A DNA stretch of 64,000 nucleotides from contig JANINS010000004.1 of NCBI GenBank assembly GCA_024508725.1, positions 1 through 64,000 on the forward strand, read 5' to 3'. Origin of the DNA: Chitinophagaceae bacterium (GTDB lineage Bacteria > Bacteroidota > Bacteroidia > Chitinophagales > Chitinophagaceae). Below the pieces are notes generated by a model. That model saw nothing but the letters and a program-made list of their open reading frames with translations, made no database searches and was not told where the DNA came from. Both the position numbers and the translations under genes were made by a program. Shown piece by piece: positions 9,644-19,600 of the stretch. Each line of letters starts with the position of its first letter. Within the stretch, counting starts at the first letter, position 1.

Positions 9644-12189
9644 TTGCGTAATGTTTCATGAGGACCGAGATACATGTATGGTGTAGGGTGAAACTCCAGC
9701 ACTATTTTTTGTAATACAACAGCAGGACTGATCATCCAATATTTGATCGTGTGTTTGCCTGGTGATTTGATATGCTGTGCAGATGTTTTGATAATGATAT
9801 TATCTGCTACCCATTTCTCCCAGGTTCTTGTATTGGTGTCGTCTTTGTTTAATGAGATTACTTCCGGTTTTTGATCGTCGATCGACACAGCAAATTGAAG
9901 CCCGGTGTTATTATGAAAATTTAAAGTAGGAGAGAAGTAAAGCTGCAGATTCACTTTTCCTGTATCGCCACAATAAAAATCATATTCGAGATGAGGACTT
10001 GTTTTTGACAATGCAGAAGTAGCATTAACAGGAAAGGTGGTGATACCTGAACCAGTTCTTCCGATTTCAGGAATGATGCCCCATTTGATATTAGATGCAT
10101 TGATCTTTCTCGTGTAATGTTCAGCTTCAATGGAAACATAACCGTCGAACTGGTAGAAAACATTTCCCTTGGCATTAGAAGGAATCATGTCAGAATAAGT
10201 TATCACTGTAGAATCCATCATCGGATCATCACTGGCAGAATCTTCTGATACATATTTAACCTGTGGCATTCTGTTGAATGGAGGTTGCTGCCAGTAAGTG
10301 TAACCAATATGTGTCTGGCTCATCATGTGGTTCCACTTATTGTTATTTAACTGATGATACCTGGTGGTGATCAATGAATCTTTGATAAAAGTCTCTTTTG
10401 CCTTCGCAGCGTATTCATTTGCTTTAAGATATTTTTTCTCTGCATACCATTTGTTCCGGGCAATGTTGTAATACATCTCGTTAAGGTTAGCGGAAGCTTC
10501 AACAGGATGTTCTACTAATTGGTAGAAGGCATCAAGATCGTTAGTTGATAAAGTAGAACGAATGTTTTTACAATTTTCGACTAAGCTGGTCCAGTCTTTT
10601 ATAATGTAGGGCCACTCTAACCAAACATTATAAGTATCAGCATTCAGCAATTCAGGTTTTCTTCGTGCATTGTATTGCGAATATTTTTGAATGATCTTGC
10701 CAATCTCTTTGGAATGGGCTACTCCGAATTGCTCTGTTGCCCATTTGGTATAATACTGCAAGAGATTTGTTTCGTTCCAGGCTTTCGGATTCCAGGCATA
10801 ATCTAAAAAGAATGAGATAGGAAATTCCATTGGCTTAATATCTCCAACATTCACGATCCATATTTGTCTTGCATTGTACTCCCAGGCCAGGTGCATTTGC
10901 TCCCAAACACGTGATATATTATTAGTGTTGATCCATTTGTAATTCCTTGGACCACCCACATAATCGAAATGATAATAAATACCATAGCCACCTTTACGTG
11001 AAGCCTCATTCAGCTTTGGAAGTTTCCTGATGTTTCCCCAGTTGTCGTCACATAACAATAATGTTACATCATCTGGAACACGCATGCCTTTGTCATAGTA
11101 ATCCTGTACTTCTTTATACAAAGCCCATAATTGCGGACTTTCTGATGCCGGCTTGCCGGTTACATCTTCGATAATATTTCGCTGATCTTTTACGATTCGT
11201 TCTAATAAAGCCGTTGCTGTTTCTCTTGTCATTGGTTCATCACCATCACCTCTCATTCCAATGGTGATGATCTTTTCGTTCGTTGATCGTTGCAATCCTT
11301 TTTTCCAGAATTTCTTTAAAACAACTTCATTGCTATCATAATTCCATTTCCCTTTGCCATAACGTCTCCATTCGTCATGTGCTCTCATTAATGGTTCATG
11401 GTGAGAGGTGCCTATTACAATTCCATATTCATCAGCTTTCCTGATGTTCAATGAATCATCATCATAAAATGCATTTCCCCACATGGCAGGCCAGATATAA
11501 TTGGCTTTTAAACGTAGCATCAACTCGAAAACTTTTTCATAGAAGCGATGATTGAAGCCACCGAATTTTTCCCTGCTCCAGTTGCTGAGTGCAGGAGCTT
11601 CATCGTTAATGAAGATGCCACGATATTTTACTTTGGGATAATCTGTGATTTGCAAACTAAGCGGCACATAAATGCTGTTCTTTTTCTTTGCAGGAACATC
11701 AGCCCACCAATACCATGGAGACACACCTAGTTGTTTAGAGAATTCAAAAATGCCATATGCCACACCTCTACGATCGCTTCCTGTTATGATAAGTATATTA
11801 TTTGCGTTACTGAATGGCTTGCTGATGTTTTTTATCGTAAATGCTTCCCACTTATTTTCTATCTGTTTCAGCGATATCTTTTTTTGCTGGACGAGTTTGT
11901 TGATGAGTTGAGATCTTGCTGTACCGATGCAAATCAATTGCTGATAATTTTTATCAATTGAATGAATGATGGGTGGCTTTATTCCGGTTACCAATGCGAT
12001 ATCTGATTGAAGCAGCTCAGCTGATTTTAAGATTAGAGCTGTTTCAGTGCTGTCTACATAGATAGGTGTTACAATATTTTTCTGTATTAATGGATAAAAT
12101 CCTTTAGCAGGTTTGTCTGCGACAATAGATTGAGTTCGTAGATCTCCAACTAATATAATGCAGAGAATCATGGCAAACAGTCTGAACAT
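9640..12189 (-). CDS. GH115 xylan alpha-1,2-glucuronidase
   Basis: About 849 residues when started at the Met at 12189 (MFRLFAMILCIIL), which gives a proper signal peptide; the frame could start at 12252 but the extra 21 residues look unlike a leader. GH115 signatures are clear: GMRGDGDEPM, LLLCDDNWGNIRKLP, YHFDYVGGPRNYKW, and NVGDIKPMEFP followed by FFLDYAWNP. The C-terminal 190 residues match the GH115 C-terminal beta domain. GH115 enzymes remove (4-O-methyl)glucuronate from internal xylose residues of the polymer, which complements the GH67 enzyme encoded two genes upstream. The stop overlaps the start of the esterase gene by 4 bases. Confidence 0.93.
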   Translation of the reverse strand: MFRLFAMILCIILVGDLRTQSIVADKPAKGFYPLIQKNIVTPIYVDSTETALILKSAELLQSDIALVTGIKPPIIHSIDKNYQQLICIGTARSQLINKLVQQKKISLKQIENKWEAFTIKNISKPFSNANNILIITGSDRRGVAYGIFEFSKQLGVSPWYWWADVPAKKKNSIYVPLSLQITDYPKVKYRGIFINDEAPALSNWSREKFGGFNHRFYEKVFELMLRLKANYIWPAMWGNAFYDDDSLNIRKADEYGIVIGTSHHEPLMRAHDEWRRYGKGKWNYDSNEVVLKKFWKKGLQRSTNEKIITIGMRGDGDEPMTRETATALLERIVKDQRNIIEDVTGKPASESPQLWALYKEVQDYYDKGMRVPDDVTLLLCDDNWGNIRKLPKLNEASRKGGYGIYYHFDYVGGPRNYKWINTNNISRVWEQMHLAWEYNARQIWIVNVGDIKPMEFPISFFLDYAWNPKAWNETNLLQYYTKWATEQFGVAHSKEIGKIIQKYSQYNARRKPELLNADTYNVWLEWPYIIKDWTSLVENCKNIRSTLSTNDLDAFYQLVEHPVEASANLNEMYYNIARNKWYAEKKYLKANEYAAKAKETFIKDSLITTRYHQLNNNKWNHMMSQTHIGYTYWQQPPFNRMPQVKYVSEDSASDDPMMDSTVITYSDMIPSNAKGNVFYQFDGYVSIEAEHYTRKINASNIKWGIIPEIGRTGSGITTFPVNATSALSKTSPHLEYDFYCGDTGKVNLQLYFSPTLNFHNNTGLQFAVSIDDQKPEVISLNKDDTNTRTWEKWVADNIIIKTSAQHIKSPGKHTIKYWMISPAVVLQKIVLEFHPTPYMYLGPHETLRK

Positions 12190-12223
12190 GTAGTTAGTTT
12201 TTCTTGTTGCTATTGTTGTATCA

Positions 12224-12241
12224 GTACAAGAGTGCGACGCA
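12224..12241 (-). repeat. Second copy of the TGCGTCGCA / TCTTGTAC motif
   Basis: On the minus strand this reads TGCGTCGCACTCTTGTAC, just upstream of the preferred GH115 start. The two words match those at 5258-5296, there separated by 22 bases. Its place in the leader suggests either a dispersed element or a shared leader sequence. Confidence 0.35.
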
Positions 12242-12279
12242 ACGATGTTCAACAGAGATTTTTAGCCGGCTACCAAAGG

Positions 12280-13017
12280 CTAAAACCCGATTGAATTACC
12301 GCCATCAACAGGTAGTACTGTTCCTGTAATATATTTTGCTCCTTCTCCTGCAAGAAAAAGTGCTGCTTCTCCAATATCAGCAGGTTCACCCAGATATCCC
12401 ATTGGTGTTCTTCCCAATGCTTTTGCTTTACGTTCAGGATCGTTGTTCAATGCTTTTGCACTCATTGCTGTGGCAATAAATCCGGGTGCGATACAATTAA
12501 CCCTGATCCCTTTTGGAGATAATTCTGTAGCCATAGCTCTTGTCATTCCTTCGATCGCAGATTTAGATGCAGTATATGCGATCACTTTTGGAATACCATA
12601 TTGCGAAGCCATAGAGCTGATATTGATGATACTGCCTTTGATATTGTTTTGCAGCATATGTTTTACCACTTCTCTTGAAAGTGCAAATACCGCTGTTACA
12701 TTAGTGAGGATGATCTTTTGAAAATCTTCGTCTGTTACTTCGGTAAATTCTTTTTTCATATTGATACCTGCATTGTTCACCAGTATGTCAATGTTGCCGA
12801 TTGTATTGGTGATATTCGTTACAACTTCGGGTAATTTGTTTAGGTCATTAAGATCAGCTACTATAGTGATACACATATCTCCAAGTAGTTCTTTCGCTGC
12901 ACTCAATTTTTGTTCATCTCTTCCAATGATCACTGTCCTGATGCCAGACAGCACAAACTTTTCAGCTATGGCTAATCCTATTCCTGATCCTCCCCCTGTA
13001 ACGATTGCTGTTCTCAT
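12280..13017 (-). CDS. Short-chain dehydrogenase/reductase, probably sugar-acid related
   Basis: 245 residues, cytoplasmic (no leader). Classical SDR features: TGGGSGIG cofactor loop near residue 7, NNAG near 90, catalytic Ser in NISSMAS and the YTASK Tyr/Lys pair, and a PVDGG C-terminal motif. It resembles the gluconate 5-dehydrogenase/KduD group. In a glucuronoxylan operon the natural guess is oxidation or reduction of a uronate-derived intermediate, but the substrate cannot be read from the sequence. It lies 11 bases after the GH67 gene and upstream of GH115. A distinct SDR occurs at 48805. Confidence 0.85.
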   Translation of the reverse strand: MRTAIVTGGGSGIGLAIAEKFVLSGIRTVIIGRDEQKLSAAKELLGDMCITIVADLNDLNKLPEVVTNITNTIGNIDILVNNAGINMKKEFTEVTDEDFQKIILTNVTAVFALSREVVKHMLQNNIKGSIINISSMASQYGIPKVIAYTASKSAIEGMTRAMATELSPKGIRVNCIAPGFIATAMSAKALNNDPERKAKALGRTPMGYLGEPADIGEAALFLAGEGAKYITGTVLPVDGGNSIGF

Positions 13018-13028
13018 GGTTGATTGTA

Positions 13029-15215
13029 TTAGTTATGACCTCCAATACCTGGTGCAAACGGAAATTGAAGGCTCTTGTAATATTCTAAACTGTATTCCGG
13101 CTGTTCGTATTTTGGTGGTATCGGCAATTGTGCAATCGAACTGAAATAAGAAAGGCAGGCATCTCTCCACCATTTTGCTTCTTTCAACTGGATGTTCAAC
13201 AACATCGTTACCTGGTTGGATCTTTCTTCATCCACCAACTTCTTTACACTATTCCACTGTTGTTGCATGGCTTTTACCGAATCCACACCGAGATTATACC
13301 GGTAACACAATTCCTCCCATAATGTTTTACCTGATCTCATCTTATGATTCCAACTGATGTGATGAAACCAGAGGATGTATTCATCACTACAACTATTACT
13401 GTCTTCCCATTGTTGACGAACCTGTGCTGCATATTGATTTAATGCATTGGTTCCGGAAGTAGTACGATTAAAGCCGATTCCATACTTGTCGGCTTTGTGA
13501 TAGTAAACAGGATTCCAGTCTGCTCTTGGAGCATTATTACTCCACGGTGCGGGGCCATAATGATGACCATTGCCCATAATGTGATGCAATCCTAAAGGCG
13601 TCATGTAATTAACTAATGTTTCTCTTGAGGAAAGCATCATTTGTGTAACGGTAGATATGAATGGAGCTTCATTCGAAAATGTTTGCGCTATCCATTCTGC
13701 TGCTATTGTATTTGATGATAGATCAGGATCCCAGGCCAGTCTTCCGAAGCCATACCAATTTGATTGATGAAATGGATGACCTGTCCAGTTACGATCGTTT
13801 CCAATATTGGCCACACCTGCAATTCCATTAAGCTGTTCTTTCACGAACGAACCTTTTCCGTTGGAATATGTGTCAGCATCTAAGATCTCTTTATAAAGTG
13901 TTGGAAGAAAAACAAGATGTGTTGCCTGACCCAGGTATTCTTGTGTAACCTGGAACTCCATCATCAACGGTGTTGCTTTCATTGCACCGAAAAGAGGGGA
14001 GAATGGTTCTCTTGGCTGAAAATCGATCGGACCATTTTTTACCTGGAGTATCACATTGTTTCTAAATTTTCCATCAAGTGGTTTGAATTCGCTGTAGGCT
14101 TGCTTGAAACGATCATTAGAAGCAATATCTCCTGCATTATGATCTACCGTTGACGATGAATCAAAATTCTCATTTGCTTTCTGTACTCTAACATCATATA
14201 CAAAAGCTCTCCACATTACGAGGCCGTTGAAAGGTGCTAATGCATCTGCAAGCATGTTTGCACCATCAGCATGTGTTCTGCCATAGTTTTGCGGGCCAGG
14301 TTGTCCTTCAGAATTTGCTTTAACGAGGAAGCCACCAAAGTCAGGTATATATTGATAGATTTCTTTTGCTTTATTCTTCCACCATTGTTGTACATCTGCA
14401 TCAAGCGGATCGGCAGTTTTTAAACCACCAATTTCTATCGGAGCACTAAATCTTGCAGTGAGATAAACCTTGATACCATATGGTCGAAACACATCAGCAA
14501 GTGCAGCAGTTTTTTTAAGATAAACAGGTGTGAGGAATTGTGCATTGGCATTAACGTTCGTTAAAACAGTTCCGTTAATACCTATCGATGCATTTGCTCT
14601 TGCATAATCGATATAACGTTGATCAATATAATCAGGAAGTTTATGCCAATCCCAAATAGAAATTCCTGCATAGCCCCTTTCTACAGAACGATTGATATTA
14701 TCCCAGTGGTTCAATATCCTGTTCTTGTATTTTGGTATTGACGTAATGGAGAGCTGATCGATTGACTGGTTGGTTTGTACTAGCCTGATCAAGTTGAATA
14801 CCCCATACAGTAATGCAACATCGGTGTTTGCGGTAATAATTATATGGGGATTACCATTCATTTTTTTTGCCAGGATCATGTAACCTTCTGATCCAAGAGC
14901 CAGCAAATTTTCATTGTTGATATATCTTTTTATTTCAGGAATGTGAGATGGCGTTCCGACGATGAAGTTCCCTTGTTGGTTAAATTGAATATTGTTGGCT
15001 AACAAACCTGATAGTGCAGTAGTGAGTTCTTTTTTTACTAATGTGATGGTTGCAGAATTTCCGGGAAGATGGATACTTCCTAATCGTTGAAAGTAATGTT
15101 GCCGAATTGTAGCATTACTAATTTTATCGTACCTGAGCCATAGACGATAACCATCTTCAGCATAACAATAAGATATGGCGATGCAGCAAACTGCTAAGAG
15201 CAATAGTTTCTTCAT
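13029..15215 (-). CDS. GH67 alpha-glucuronidase
   Basis: 728 residues with a signal peptide ending SYCYA, so periplasmic. After it comes EDGYRLWLRYDKI, the typical start of the GH67 N-terminal alpha/beta domain. The central barrel includes WDNINRSVERGYAG, IPDFGGFLVKANSEGQPGPQ and YGRTHADGAN, and the C-terminal helical domain includes WFHHISWNHKM. GH67 enzymes cleave (methyl)glucuronate from the non-reducing terminal xylose of short oligosaccharides, downstream of the GH10 and GH115 steps. It is 20 bases after the LacI gene and so probably co-transcribed with it. Confidence 0.94.
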   Translation of the reverse strand: MKKLLLLAVCCIAISYCYAEDGYRLWLRYDKISNATIRQHYFQRLGSIHLPGNSATITLVKKELTTALSGLLANNIQFNQQGNFIVGTPSHIPEIKRYINNENLLALGSEGYMILAKKMNGNPHIIITANTDVALLYGVFNLIRLVQTNQSIDQLSITSIPKYKNRILNHWDNINRSVERGYAGISIWDWHKLPDYIDQRYIDYARANASIGINGTVLTNVNANAQFLTPVYLKKTAALADVFRPYGIKVYLTARFSAPIEIGGLKTADPLDADVQQWWKNKAKEIYQYIPDFGGFLVKANSEGQPGPQNYGRTHADGANMLADALAPFNGLVMWRAFVYDVRVQKANENFDSSSTVDHNAGDIASNDRFKQAYSEFKPLDGKFRNNVILQVKNGPIDFQPREPFSPLFGAMKATPLMMEFQVTQEYLGQATHLVFLPTLYKEILDADTYSNGKGSFVKEQLNGIAGVANIGNDRNWTGHPFHQSNWYGFGRLAWDPDLSSNTIAAEWIAQTFSNEAPFISTVTQMMLSSRETLVNYMTPLGLHHIMGNGHHYGPAPWSNNAPRADWNPVYYHKADKYGIGFNRTTSGTNALNQYAAQVRQQWEDSNSCSDEYILWFHHISWNHKMRSGKTLWEELCYRYNLGVDSVKAMQQQWNSVKKLVDEERSNQVTMLLNIQLKEAKWWRDACLSYFSSIAQLPIPPKYEQPEYSLEYYKSLQFPFAPGIGGHN

Positions 15216-15235
15216 AAAGCAGCGTCGTTATTATG

Positions 15236-16261
15236 TTACTTCCTTACGGAAGATTTTCTCACAATCAGATCCGATCTGACAATGATGGTATTGGTTTGCC
15301 TGAGATTGCTGACACCTTTCAGGTGATTGATAAGGTTGGTTGCAACTATTTCACCCATATCCTGACCTGGGTAATCAATCGTTGTTAATGCAGGTTCGAT
15401 CAATTTACCAATGGCATCGTTATTAAATCCTACTATAGCAATATCTTCAGGAATGTTCACTTCATGTTCTTTCAACGTTCTCATGCAAACCGCTGCAACG
15501 AAATCATTAGTGATAAAAACACCATCTGGAAGTCGTTTCATTTTCAGGATCTGTCGTGCTGCTTCAATTCCTGCCTCTTCACTCAGATCGTTAATAATTA
15601 AAAGCGATTCGTCGAATGGAATGTTGTGATCGTATAATGCGTCTTTGTAACCCTTAAAACGTTGCGAATACACATTTCTTTTAAGACTTGATGTTACGTG
15701 AGCAATTCGGGTGCATCCTTGTTCGATCAGGTGCTGTGTTGCCTGGTAACCAGCTTTTGCATTATCGATCACTACAACGGTTGATTCACTATCCTGTTCT
15801 ACACGGTCGAAAAAGATTACAGGGATATTCTTATCGAAGAATGCTTTGAAATGTTCCAGGTTAGATGTGTCGAACGATAAAGAAGCGATCAATCCATCCA
15901 CTCTTTTATGAAAAAGATTTTTGGCATTGGCAGCTTCTTTTAAAGAGCTTTCATTTGAGTGAGCAATAATGATATCGTAACCCGCTTCTGTAGTAACTTT
16001 TTCAATTCCTGCCAATACCGAAGTGATGAAGTTACTATTCAATTCATGCACCAGCACTCCAATAGTATTCGTTTGTTGTATTCTCAGATTCCGGGCAAAA
16101 TGATTGGATCGGTAACCCAGTTCTTCAGCCATATCAAAGATCTTTTTCTTTGTTTTCTTGCTTACAACGGGGTCATCTTTCAGTGCACGGCTTACGGTAG
16201 CAATTGAGATGTTCAACTTCTCGGCAATATCATATATAGTTATGTCCTTTTCCTTCTGCAT
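15236..16261 (-). CDS. LacI-family transcriptional regulator of the xylan locus
   Basis: 341 residues. The N-terminal helix-turn-helix and hinge are classic LacI (ITIYDIAEKLNISIATVSRAL near residue 7, then ELGYRSNHFARNLR). The rest is a periplasmic-binding-like effector domain with the usual NTIGVLVHELNSNF start and IAIVGFNND motif. The effector is probably a pathway sugar or its phosphate, which I cannot identify. It is the first gene of the minus-strand operon and is divergent from SusC. Palindromes of LacI type lie in the 397-base gap, and one overlaps its own start codon, suggesting autoregulation. Confidence 0.92.
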   Translation of the reverse strand: MQKEKDITIYDIAEKLNISIATVSRALKDDPVVSKKTKKKIFDMAEELGYRSNHFARNLRIQQTNTIGVLVHELNSNFITSVLAGIEKVTTEAGYDIIIAHSNESSLKEAANAKNLFHKRVDGLIASLSFDTSNLEHFKAFFDKNIPVIFFDRVEQDSESTVVVIDNAKAGYQATQHLIEQGCTRIAHVTSSLKRNVYSQRFKGYKDALYDHNIPFDESLLIINDLSEEAGIEAARQILKMKRLPDGVFITNDFVAAVCMRTLKEHEVNIPEDIAIVGFNNDAIGKLIEPALTTIDYPGQDMGEIVATNLINHLKGVSNLRQTNTIIVRSDLIVRKSSVRK

Positions 16262-16274
16262 ACAATCGCTTACA
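16261..16274. promoter_or_regulatory. Possible weak LacI operator overlapping lacI start codon
   Basis: TACAATCGCTTACA matches the strong site at 16329 at 11 of 14 positions, including the central ATCG and the right half TTACA. It overlaps the first base of the LacI start codon, as expected for autorepression. Symmetry is imperfect. Confidence 0.4.
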
Positions 16275-16328
16275 TAATATTATACCTGATAGGATACCTC
16301 TAAAGTAGGAATTTTTTTAAAAAATTTA

Positions 16329-16342
16329 TGTAATCGGTTACA
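16329..16342. promoter_or_regulatory. Predicted LacI-family operator
   Basis: TGTAATCGGTTACA is a near-perfect palindrome with a central CG (12 of 14 bases symmetric; 14 of 16 with the flanking A and T), the standard shape for LacI-family operators. It sits 67 bases upstream of the LacI gene and 316 bases upstream of SusC. Its location in the divergent region supports control of both operons. Confidence 0.65.
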
Positions 16343-16383
16343 TTTTTAAAAAATGTTTCTATATTAGACCTGCCAAATTGAAA

Positions 16384-16401
16384 AACTGATCCTGATCAGT
16401 T
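16384..16401. repeat. Perfect inverted repeat in SusC leader region
   Basis: AACTGATC, CT, GATCAGTT forms an 8-bp perfect inverted repeat. It could be a second regulator's site or a leader hairpin in the SusC transcript. No T-tract follows, so it is not a simple terminator. Confidence 0.5.
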
Positions 16402-16532
16402 AACCAAAACAAACGATTGCTTATGTCAGCAAATGCATATCCACAAAGGATTTCAGCATTTATGAAAGGCTGGTTTAGCAGCTCTGCACAAGCCAGCTTG
16501 TTAATGCAACAGTGCTTACTGTGCTTATATAA

Positions 16533-16546
16533 TGTAATCGATATCA
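16533..16546. promoter_or_regulatory. Possible third LacI-like half-site
   Basis: TGTAATCGATATCA shares the whole left half and the central CG with the site at 16329 (11 of 14 positions). The right half is degenerate. It lies 113 bases upstream of the SusC start. Confidence 0.35.
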
Positions 16547-16658
16547 TTTCTATTCCACTTTACCTCGCCTGGGATAAATCAAGAAAAAAATACTGCAACA
16601 GCAGCTAGCATTGCCTGCTTGCCAACTGAAAAATTAATTCTCCATAACTCTCCTTTAT

Positions 16659-19600
16659 ATGAAAATCATGACTACACAAAAATTTCTCAAACCGTTAGCC
16701 GGCTTAAAACATTTGCCTGGTTTAATGATGGCAATCCTGCTGGTTTTAAGCGTAAATCTTGCCTTTGGTCAATCTTCCGTTGCTGTACATGGAAAAATTA
16801 CAGACGAGAATGGAAAACCTGTATTAGGTGCTTCTGTAATGGTCAAAGGAACAACCACCGGAACTGCAACAGATGAAACCGGTTCTTTTAAACTAAACGC
16901 ACCATCGAATGGTGTATTGGTGATCACGCATGCTTCTTTTATTTCTAAAGAAGTGAATGTAAGTGAAACAGTGAATGTGTCACTTACATCTGGCAACAAA
17001 GATCTTGAAGGCGTTATTGTAATTGGATATGGTAACCAGCGCAAAGAAGCTGTTACCGGATCGGTTGTATCTATTAGTGGAACTGCGATCAGGGAAGTGC
17101 CTTCACCCAACATTTCCCAGGCTTTGCAGGGAAGGATCGCTGGTGTCGAAATGACTCAAACCTCAACTCGTCCCGGGGCTGCTATGCAAATTCGGGTTAG
17201 AGGAACAAGATCGTTGAGTGCAGAAAACGATCCTCTAATTGTATTGGATGGAATTCCTTTCATGGGATCAATCAGCGATATCAATCCGGATGATGTAAAA
17301 AGTGTAGAGATACTGAAAGATGCATCGGCCACAGCGATATATGGATCTCGTGGAGCAAACGGTGTGATCCTTATCACCACTGAGAAAGGTGGTAGAAACC
17401 GTAAGCCAAGAATTACCTATAGTGCTTACCAGGGTATTCAAACTGTTTTTGCAAAGTATCCAATGATGAATGGTCCTCAGTTCGTAGCACTTCGTGCAGC
17501 AAGAGGACAATATACGAATGGCCAGGATGAGGCAAATGATATCAACACCGATTGGCAGGATCTGTTTTACCAGAATGGTGCAGTAACAGATCAGAACATC
17601 AGCCTTAATGGTGGTACAGAAACAGGTAATTATAATTTTGGTCTAGGATATTATCTGAACAAAGGAGTTATACCTACACAACAGTATAAGCGTTATTCTT
17701 TAAGAGGATCACTCGATCAGCAGGTTGGCAAGCTTTTCAAAGTAGGATTTACTACTTATAACAACTTCAATCAATCCGACGGAAACCAGGTAGGTCTTTA
17801 TAATGTGCTTAGCATGTCTCCAATCTCATCTCCATATAATGCAGATGGTACAACTAAGAGGATCATTCGTATGGCGGCAGATGATCAATATGTATTCACA
17901 AAAGATGTTGTAAAAGGACTTACAAATAATAATCAGTGGCTCAATGAAACACGTGGCTTCGCTTCTTATAATGTTGTTTATGGTGAAGTAAAAGCTCCGT
18001 TTCTTGATGGTTTAAAATATAGGATCAATCTTGGACTGGATTATTTACAAAGTAATACCGGTGCATATACAGGACAAGGTGTAGGAAGCACCAATCCTTC
18101 AACACTTTCTTCTGCTTCAGTTGATAACAGAAGCACTTACCATTGGACAGTTGAAAACCTTCTTACTTATGATCACACTTTTGCAGGTAAGCATGCGGTA
18201 AATGCAGTGGCATTATTTTCTGCAGAACAACGCAAATACAACAGGTCTAACATGTCGGCTCAGGATATTCCTGCTGATGCATTTCAGTTCTATAATCTTG
18301 GACAGGCAGCAGGTCAGATCACTATCGATCCGGCTAACCAGGATTACATTCAATGGGGACTTGTATCGGCTATGGGTCGTGTAATGTATTCATACGATAA
18401 CAAGTACATGATCTCTGCTACTGTTCGTTCTGATGCTTCTTCAAGATTGGCAAAAGGTCATAAATGGCATACCTATCCGGCAGTTTCTGTGGGTTGGAAT
18501 ATTGCGAATGAATCATTCATGCGTAGTATAAAAACGATCAATAGCCTCAAACTTCGTGTTGGCTATGGTCAAACGTCTAACCAGGCCATCGCACCTTATG
18601 CAACGTTAGGTTTACTGAGTACAAGGCCATATAATTTTGGTGCTACAGGATATGGTACAGGTTACTATGTATCGCAATTGCCTAATGAAAACCTGGGATG
18701 GGAGTTCTCTAAGACAATGAACTTCGGTCTTGATTTCTCTCTTTTAAAGAATCGTTTATCTGGTACAATTGAATATTATGTAACAAAAACAGAAGACATT
18801 CTTTTCAACCTCAATCTTCCTCCAACTTCAGGTGTAACAGGAACAACTGCTAACATTGGTACTACTCAGAATAAAGGAGTAGAGATCAGTTTAAATGGAA
18901 CCATCATCAATAACAAAAATGGATGGACATGGGATGTTGGTGTGAATTTTTACACTAATCGCAATAAACTGGTTTCACTTGCTTCTGGTCAAACAAGAGA
19001 TGAAGCCAACTGGTTCTTTGTAGGTCATAACATCAATGCTATTTACGACTATCAGAAAGTTGGATTATGGAATACATCAAAAGATAGTTCCAGTGCTTAT
19101 ATGAATGTATTGGAGCCGGGTGGAAAAGTTGGAATGATAAGAGTATTATACACCGGTGGATATAATGCAAGTGGCGTTCCTTTAAGAGCAATTGGTCCGG
19201 ATGACAGGCAGATCATTGATGTAGATCCTGAGTGGCAAGGTGGATTCAATACACGTGTCGCTTACAAAGGATTTGATCTTGGTATCGTTGGTTTGTACAG
19301 ACATGGTGGTATACTTGTAAGTACCATTCATGGATCAAATGGATATCTGAATCTGCTTACCGGACGTAGAAACAATATTGATGTTGATTACTGGACACCT
19401 ACCAATCCGGATGCAAAATATCCGAATCCAGCCGGTCCGATCAGTAACGACAATCCAAAGTATGCTTCTACACTAAGTTATTTCGACGCTTCTTTCCTGA
19501 AAGTACGTACGATAACACTTGGTTATAATTTCAGCAAAAGCGTAATTAAAAACTCAGATGTTAAGCTGAGATTATACTTCACTGCTCAAAACCCATTTGT

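Larger units (their letters stand above)
16262..16658. promoter_or_regulatory. Divergent control region between LacI operon and SusC operon
   Basis: This 397-base gap must hold promoters for both operons. It contains three LacI-like sites and a perfect 8-2-8 inverted repeat, listed separately. I could not place a convincing Bacteroidota -33/-7 promoter pair by eye. A 63-codon frame at 16417-16608 looks non-coding. Confidence 0.7.

Noticed and set aside
16417-16608. Small frame of 63 codons in the LacI-SusC gap, with a Cys-rich hydrophobic centre
   Set aside because: Composition is not typical of a leader peptide or small protein here, and it overlaps a predicted regulatory site.
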